Source: Dermatemys mawii
Lineage: Eukaryota > Chordata > Testudines > Dermatemydidae
DNA length: 64,000 nucleotides
Direction of reading: 5' to 3'
NCBI GenBank assembly: GCA_007922305.1
Contig: ML677364.1
Span: 15,204,606-15,268,605, forward strand
In this document: positions 59,684 to 64,000 of the stretch, in pieces
Layout of the letters: each line of letters starts with the position of its first letter
How positions within the stretch are numbered: the stretch's first letter is position 1
Notes under the pieces: model-generated
What the model was told of the DNA's origin: nothing
The model's input: the letters and a program-made list of their open reading frames with translations, nothing else
Databases searched by the model: none
Translations under genes and position numbers: made by a program

Positions 59684-60754
59684 CAACTAGCTAATGTTAC
59701 CACAGTCTTTGCAGTAGACCCTATTCTTTCTGTGAGGGAGCTTCAATAATATTGTATGTATTCATGCATGTAAGGATTTTTAGTTACAGAAACTATGGAA
59801 AAAGGTTTTAAGTTTGACCGCTCTATATACTGGCCTTATGTGCTGGCTATTCCATTGGCCACATATTGACTCTGTCAGAATCTTGTCAGGAATAAAATAC
59901 AACTGAACTTCCATCCTTTTTGCCATAATAAGCATGTTAGTGGAAAAAATATTCTTCATGAATACCCATGAGATCCAGGGCAAGATCATATTACCATGGT
60001 AAGATGTCATTTCAAATCATATAGGCATCTATTGTGAAAATTTCCAATCTTATCTCTCATTATTTTCCAGCAGTATGTGAGAGACCATTAATAAGGTTTT
60101 CTGGTGCTTCCAACTGACACCCCATTTGCTGCACTGAACAGGGAGAATCTAGCCCAATGTGCAAATTGTAATGGGAAAGAGCCACAGAATAATCCTAGTG
60201 TGGTATCCTTAAATTATGGTGCTATGTTTGTCTTGGAGCTTTGCATCCAGACATGATAGAAACAACTTGCATGGAAATTGTAGGGAGGAGCACAGGTTGC
60301 AGGAATGAAGAGTTTGGAGGAGTTACCCAGAAGTCCGTCTGTGTGCACATGGCAAGAACGCTAGCTGTAGTTGCATTATCTCTGAAAACAGTTATCTAAA
60401 TAAACTGCCAGTTTAGCTTTACAAGCATGAAATCCAGTTATTTTAACCTAGCAGCTGACAGGAAACAATGATGATAATCTGTTGTGATTATAAGCATGGT
60501 ATGATATCACTCTGCAACTTTGTGTATGTCTGACTCAATTGCCTGGTGAACTGGTTCTCTGGAGTGTTAAAGATTTATTCTCAAATCTAGTCCTTTAGAT
60601 TACATTGTGGTAGTATTGATTTAGCTTATCCCTACACAATCCTTAAGTGATGGGTTTTGGATCTACCCTTGAGTGCATTTAGTGACACCAATTCCACTAT
60701 CCTTGACAGCTGTTTCCATAGCTGGAGATAAATGAAATGGAGGCTGATTACAAT

Positions 60755-61160
60755 AGGAGGAAGAAAAGATAAAGAGCTAGGGGGTCTGGAAAGAAAAAAT
60801 GGGAGAGGGTTGGAATGGAGGAAAATGGTTTAAAAATAAGGAAGAGAAGAAATAAAAGAAAATAGAGGAGGATGGAAAACAGAGGGAGAACAGCAGGAAA
60901 ACAGAGAAATACAGCCCAGAAAATAAGTATGAATGTCACTAACAAACTAAGGAATACAATAGGTGATAGCTACAGAAAGGATACACAAGTGCCAAATTGA
61001 GAATGTGAGAGTGTGAAAAATATATGAAACAAGGCTCATGGGAGATGGGAGAAAGGAAATCTGCAGTGAGTGAAGATAGGAAAGACAGCTGCAGGAAAAG
61101 AAGAAACAAAGATTAAACAAAACACAAACCAGAAGAAGGTGGTGTAAATAAGAAGCACAA
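60755..61160. repeat. Purine-rich low-complexity tract
   Basis: Dense GA/GGAAA composition on plus (for example GGAGGAAGAAAAGATAAAGA). Minus-strand hydrophobic frames such as at 60748-60945 arise from this composition. Confidence 0.7.
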
Positions 61161-61518
61161 ACCAAATTTAAAACAGCTCAGCAAACTGATATATATCACT
61201 AGCTGGAGAGAGATGTATTTTGCCTATTGTAATTTTCAAGCAAAATGTTCTGATTGTACCTTCCTTTGTTCTTTGTCTTGGAAATAGAACTCCTAAGCTT
61301 TTTGGGTTCATTCTGTTTAAATGTGTTAAATAGAGATGACCACTATGAGGATGTCTCGGCATCGGCTTGAAAGCAGTGAAAACAGTATCTCAGAGGTTTT
61401 GGGACCACACAGGGTTTACAGAAGAAACAACATTGTTTCACTTTGCATAAACAGCAAACCAAACTACACCTTGACACTGTAGCAACTACAGTGGCCACAT
61501 TTAACTAGGACCACATTT

Positions 61519-61643
61519 TTGAACTTGGGAACCTAATGTGAGGTACCTAAATAGATATTTAGGGACTTAAATCACCTGTAAGGTGTTCAATGTGGATATT
61601 TAGCTGCCTAATTTTAGATACTCCATTTTAGAATGTGGCCCTA
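61519..61643. mobile_element. 125-bp palindromic MITE
   Basis: GGACCACATTTTTGAACTTG and CATTTTAGAATGTGGCCCT are inverted ends; TACCTAAATAGATATTTAGG and CCTAATTTTAGATA lie inside. Non-coding. Confidence 0.55.
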
Positions 61644-62227
61644 GCATGTGGGAGACTCAACCTACTCTGAGGGCCCTTTCTCTTCTGTCCCTAAAGAAGC
61701 TTCTTACTGAATGCTAGCTAGATTTTGTCTGAGTGCCTATTAAGTTCTGATTCATTACTTCATCCTGTACACCTGTGGGAAATCTCAGCAGGAAGCTCAC
61801 TGCCCACCTGCTGTTATTCCTATGGGACGTCTCCACCCTCCGGCAATATAGCACATACTCTATGTTTAACTACAGTGATAAAGCAAACAAGATTCACATA
61901 TTGAATTTTCTGCTGCTGCAATTTGAAGGTCTTAGAAGAAGGGAAAATAAATTAATCACACACAGAATTATAAATCTCCTGAGTGACAGCAGACCATTCC
62001 CTGCATGCACCCAGGGCACAATCCAAATTTCATCAGAGAGACTCTTTGATGACAAAAGGGATTAATAATAAGAGAACCTGGAAAGCCACGGAGGCTGATT
62101 TTGAAGTCTATGTGTTGCATTTCTCACTGATCTCTTTGAAATTTAGCTAGCAGGCATCAGAGAAAGTTTGTCCCAGCCTAGTCGAGGAGATGAAGAAGGT
62201 TTTTCACCTTAGAGGAAAGAGATCTAC

Positions 62228-62315
62228 GGCTTGATTCTGACCTTGCTTACACCTGTGTAAATGAAGAGATACTCCACTGAAATCTATGGAGCTTCATTGG
62301 TGTAAAACCAGTGTT
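62228..62315. repeat. Palindromic amniote repeat
   Basis: CTTGATTCTGACCTTGCTTA with ACACCTGTGTAAATGAAG mirrors TTCATTGGTGTAAAACCAG. This is the layout of a widespread old amniote MITE that ends GATTCTGA. Moderately decayed. Confidence 0.5.
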
Positions 62316-64000
62316 ATTGAAAGCCTATTTTTTCCCTCTGTGCCTAATACATACAAACCATGTGGGATCCTAAGGAATATGTGACACAACAGCCCATAAA
62401 TAATAAAATGTCAGAGGCTTTTCCATACATCTGTCAGCACAGCTTTTTCTTCCCCTTCACAGCCATGGGGAAAAAAATGTTTGTATGCGTGCATGATGTG
62501 AAAGCTGCACCGTTATTCTTCCCTATGGACATAAGGAATTTGGATGAAGATATCTATGGTTTGTCAGGATCTGAGCCATCCTTTATCCCATCGGTGCTTG
62601 AACAAGAGAGCCTCTGGCTCGGCCCTCAGAAAGTCACTTGGTGTTATTCTGTGGGAGCTGTGCGACACCAGGCCCTGCTATTTTAAAGTTCTTTATAAAG
62701 ATACATTTCTATATTCTGCTTCTCTATTATGAATTCATAGCACAGGTGTCAAGAGCTGCTCCTGGATAAAATACTTCCCACAATGGGGGCATTCTCACAG
62801 AGCAACAATAGCCTTGTGAAAGAGCTGAGCTGCCTTAAAGGTTCAAGCTCAGAGGAATAGCAAGCACAGTCTTTGAAAAATAGTGGGGTATTCAGTGTTT
62901 CTTTTGTAAGCCTGTTTCCCCTTTTATGTGGCATTCTCAAGCCTACTGTTTTTGCCTCGAAAATAGAGTGTACTGGGAGTTCATGGACTATATTATGCTC
63001 GTTCATTGTTGAGCAAGCTGAACACCTATCTCTGTACTGATGTCAGACAAGCACAGTTGTGTCTGTATTCCAGTCATGTCCCTTTTTCATCTATGCTCTT
63101 CTGCCCATCATCAGTGTGCAGGAAACTGCTTAGGGGGATTTAATTCTGTTTAAAAGTCTGTCACTGTGAATCACCGAGGGAAAAGGCAAATCGCTGTCTC
63201 ATAGCAGTTTTCTGGTGCCAAAAACCCCCAGACCCTTGCAGTGGTAGGAAATCATTTGTGAGGATTATCAAGATGTCACCTGTATCACTTCCTTGAGTTT
63301 AGAGGCAGGCATGCTAATGACTTGTATATACAGAAACACACACTCACACGTAAAGAGCATATTCAGAAAGAGAAGCTGGCACATCTATTTCTGATCCTGC
63401 CAGATTTTATTCAGCAGAACTTCTGCATAACAAGTGCCTCCCGTCTGATTTGTATATTTTCTGTAGGGTTTCTCTGTGATATAATAGCTATAACGTGCAG
63501 TCCATTTGCCTGAACACTTCTTTCTTGTGGTTCCAAAAAATGTGTAATTTTGTATGGTCTTAAAGAAAAGCAAAGTACTCATAGCATAGACATATATGAT
63601 ACTGGAGCATTCTGTAAAGTTGTGACTTGTGTGTAAGGCTCTTCAGCAAGTAACCATTGCTTGGAGTGATCAGCTGGATCAGAGATTCTTCAGTACAGTT
63701 ATGCAGCATGTCAGGATTTGCAGTAGCTGTACGGTTTAGAATTGTCTTAGATCCCCAAGACTAAGATCAGTGATTTTAAAAGCCATATTCAGGGTGAAAT
63801 TGAGCCTTGTGCCCAGGGCCAGCACAAGGCCAGTGCACCATTTAAATTGCATGTGAATCCTCAAAATAAGGTTTAAGTGGGATTACAGTAGTATATAGAT
63901 GTACTGGCTTTCTGCATACAAGTGAATTTCACCCTCAGAGAAGGCATGGAGAAAAATCTCCTTTAAATTACTATTTTATTCAATTCTTAGTCATAAAGCT
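62316..64000. other. Unassigned intergenic DNA
   Basis: No recognised repeat, RNA gene or conserved coding frame. The 108-codon frame at 62360-62686 has no recognisable domain and no splice or repeat context to support it. Confidence 0.4.

Larger units (their letters stand above)
39206..64000. other. Intergenic region downstream of DHRSX
   Basis: No host exon was recognised on either strand. Reading frames found are short or belong to mobile elements listed separately. In human the next gene on this side is ASMT, far away; nothing ASMT-like was seen. The stretch is therefore read as gene-poor, transposon-rich intergenic DNA. Confidence 0.6.

Noticed and set aside
61775..62065. 96-codon plus-strand frame
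   Set aside because: No recognisable motif; AT-rich intergenic context.
1..64000. CRISPR arrays, operons or prokaryotic systems
   Set aside because: Repeat content, intron-exon structure and gene density are those of vertebrate nuclear DNA.

Overview
This window is reptilian nuclear DNA, most likely from a turtle. The evidence is a 32-kb intron between two well-conserved vertebrate exons, many CR1/L3 LINE fragments, MIR-type SINEs, and a SINE at 33463-33615 with a tRNA-type B box and a CR1-like tail, the layout of turtle tRNA-Lys (Cry-type) SINEs. Many palindromic DNA transposons and Penelope-like retroelements add to this. Assignment to turtle is an inference from repeat content. No prokaryotic gene, CRISPR array, functional tRNA or rRNA gene, or viral gene was recognised.

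The one cellular gene recognised is DHRSX on the + strand. Its penultimate coding exon (6225-6432) carries the SDR catalytic Tyr/Lys motif, and its last coding exon (38738-38935) carries the stop codon. Layout: 1-6224 is the preceding intron. 6433-38737 is the last intron, packed with transposons. 38936 to about 39205 is the probable 3' UTR. From about 39206 to 64000 is downstream intergenic DNA with no host exon that I recognise.

Most of the recognisable structure is mobile-element biology. (i) Penelope-like elements (PLEs): a 5'-truncated copy at 47133-49162 with reverse transcriptase and GIY-YIG endonuclease, broken by one stop and one frameshift; a tail-to-tail inverted pair of 3' ends at 37964-38652, flanked by a 13-bp duplication and ending about 72 bp before the last DHRSX exon; and a short 3' fragment at 13321-13480. 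These tails contain a hammerhead-like core, and a second repeat family at 8804-8902 and 15278-15370 has a comparable one. (ii) hAT elements with 8-bp target duplications, including a 1.58-kb foldback element (35496-37072) with a transposase remnant in its loop. (iii) Three copies of a roughly 680-bp MITE, one nested inside another MITE, plus small MITEs, including one family with 9-10-bp duplications. (iv) CR1/L3 fragments on both strands, one (43687-44640) with reverse-transcriptase remnants.

Two 10-N gaps are present; the one at 21219-21228 is flanked by an exact 37-bp duplication that is probably an assembly artefact. Stretches not listed separately (about 9.8-12.9, 16.7-20.5, 22.1-25.7, 33.7-35.4, 49.2-50.3, 52.0-54.9, 58.8-60.7 and 61.7-64.0 kb) look like AT-rich single-copy or highly decayed DNA.
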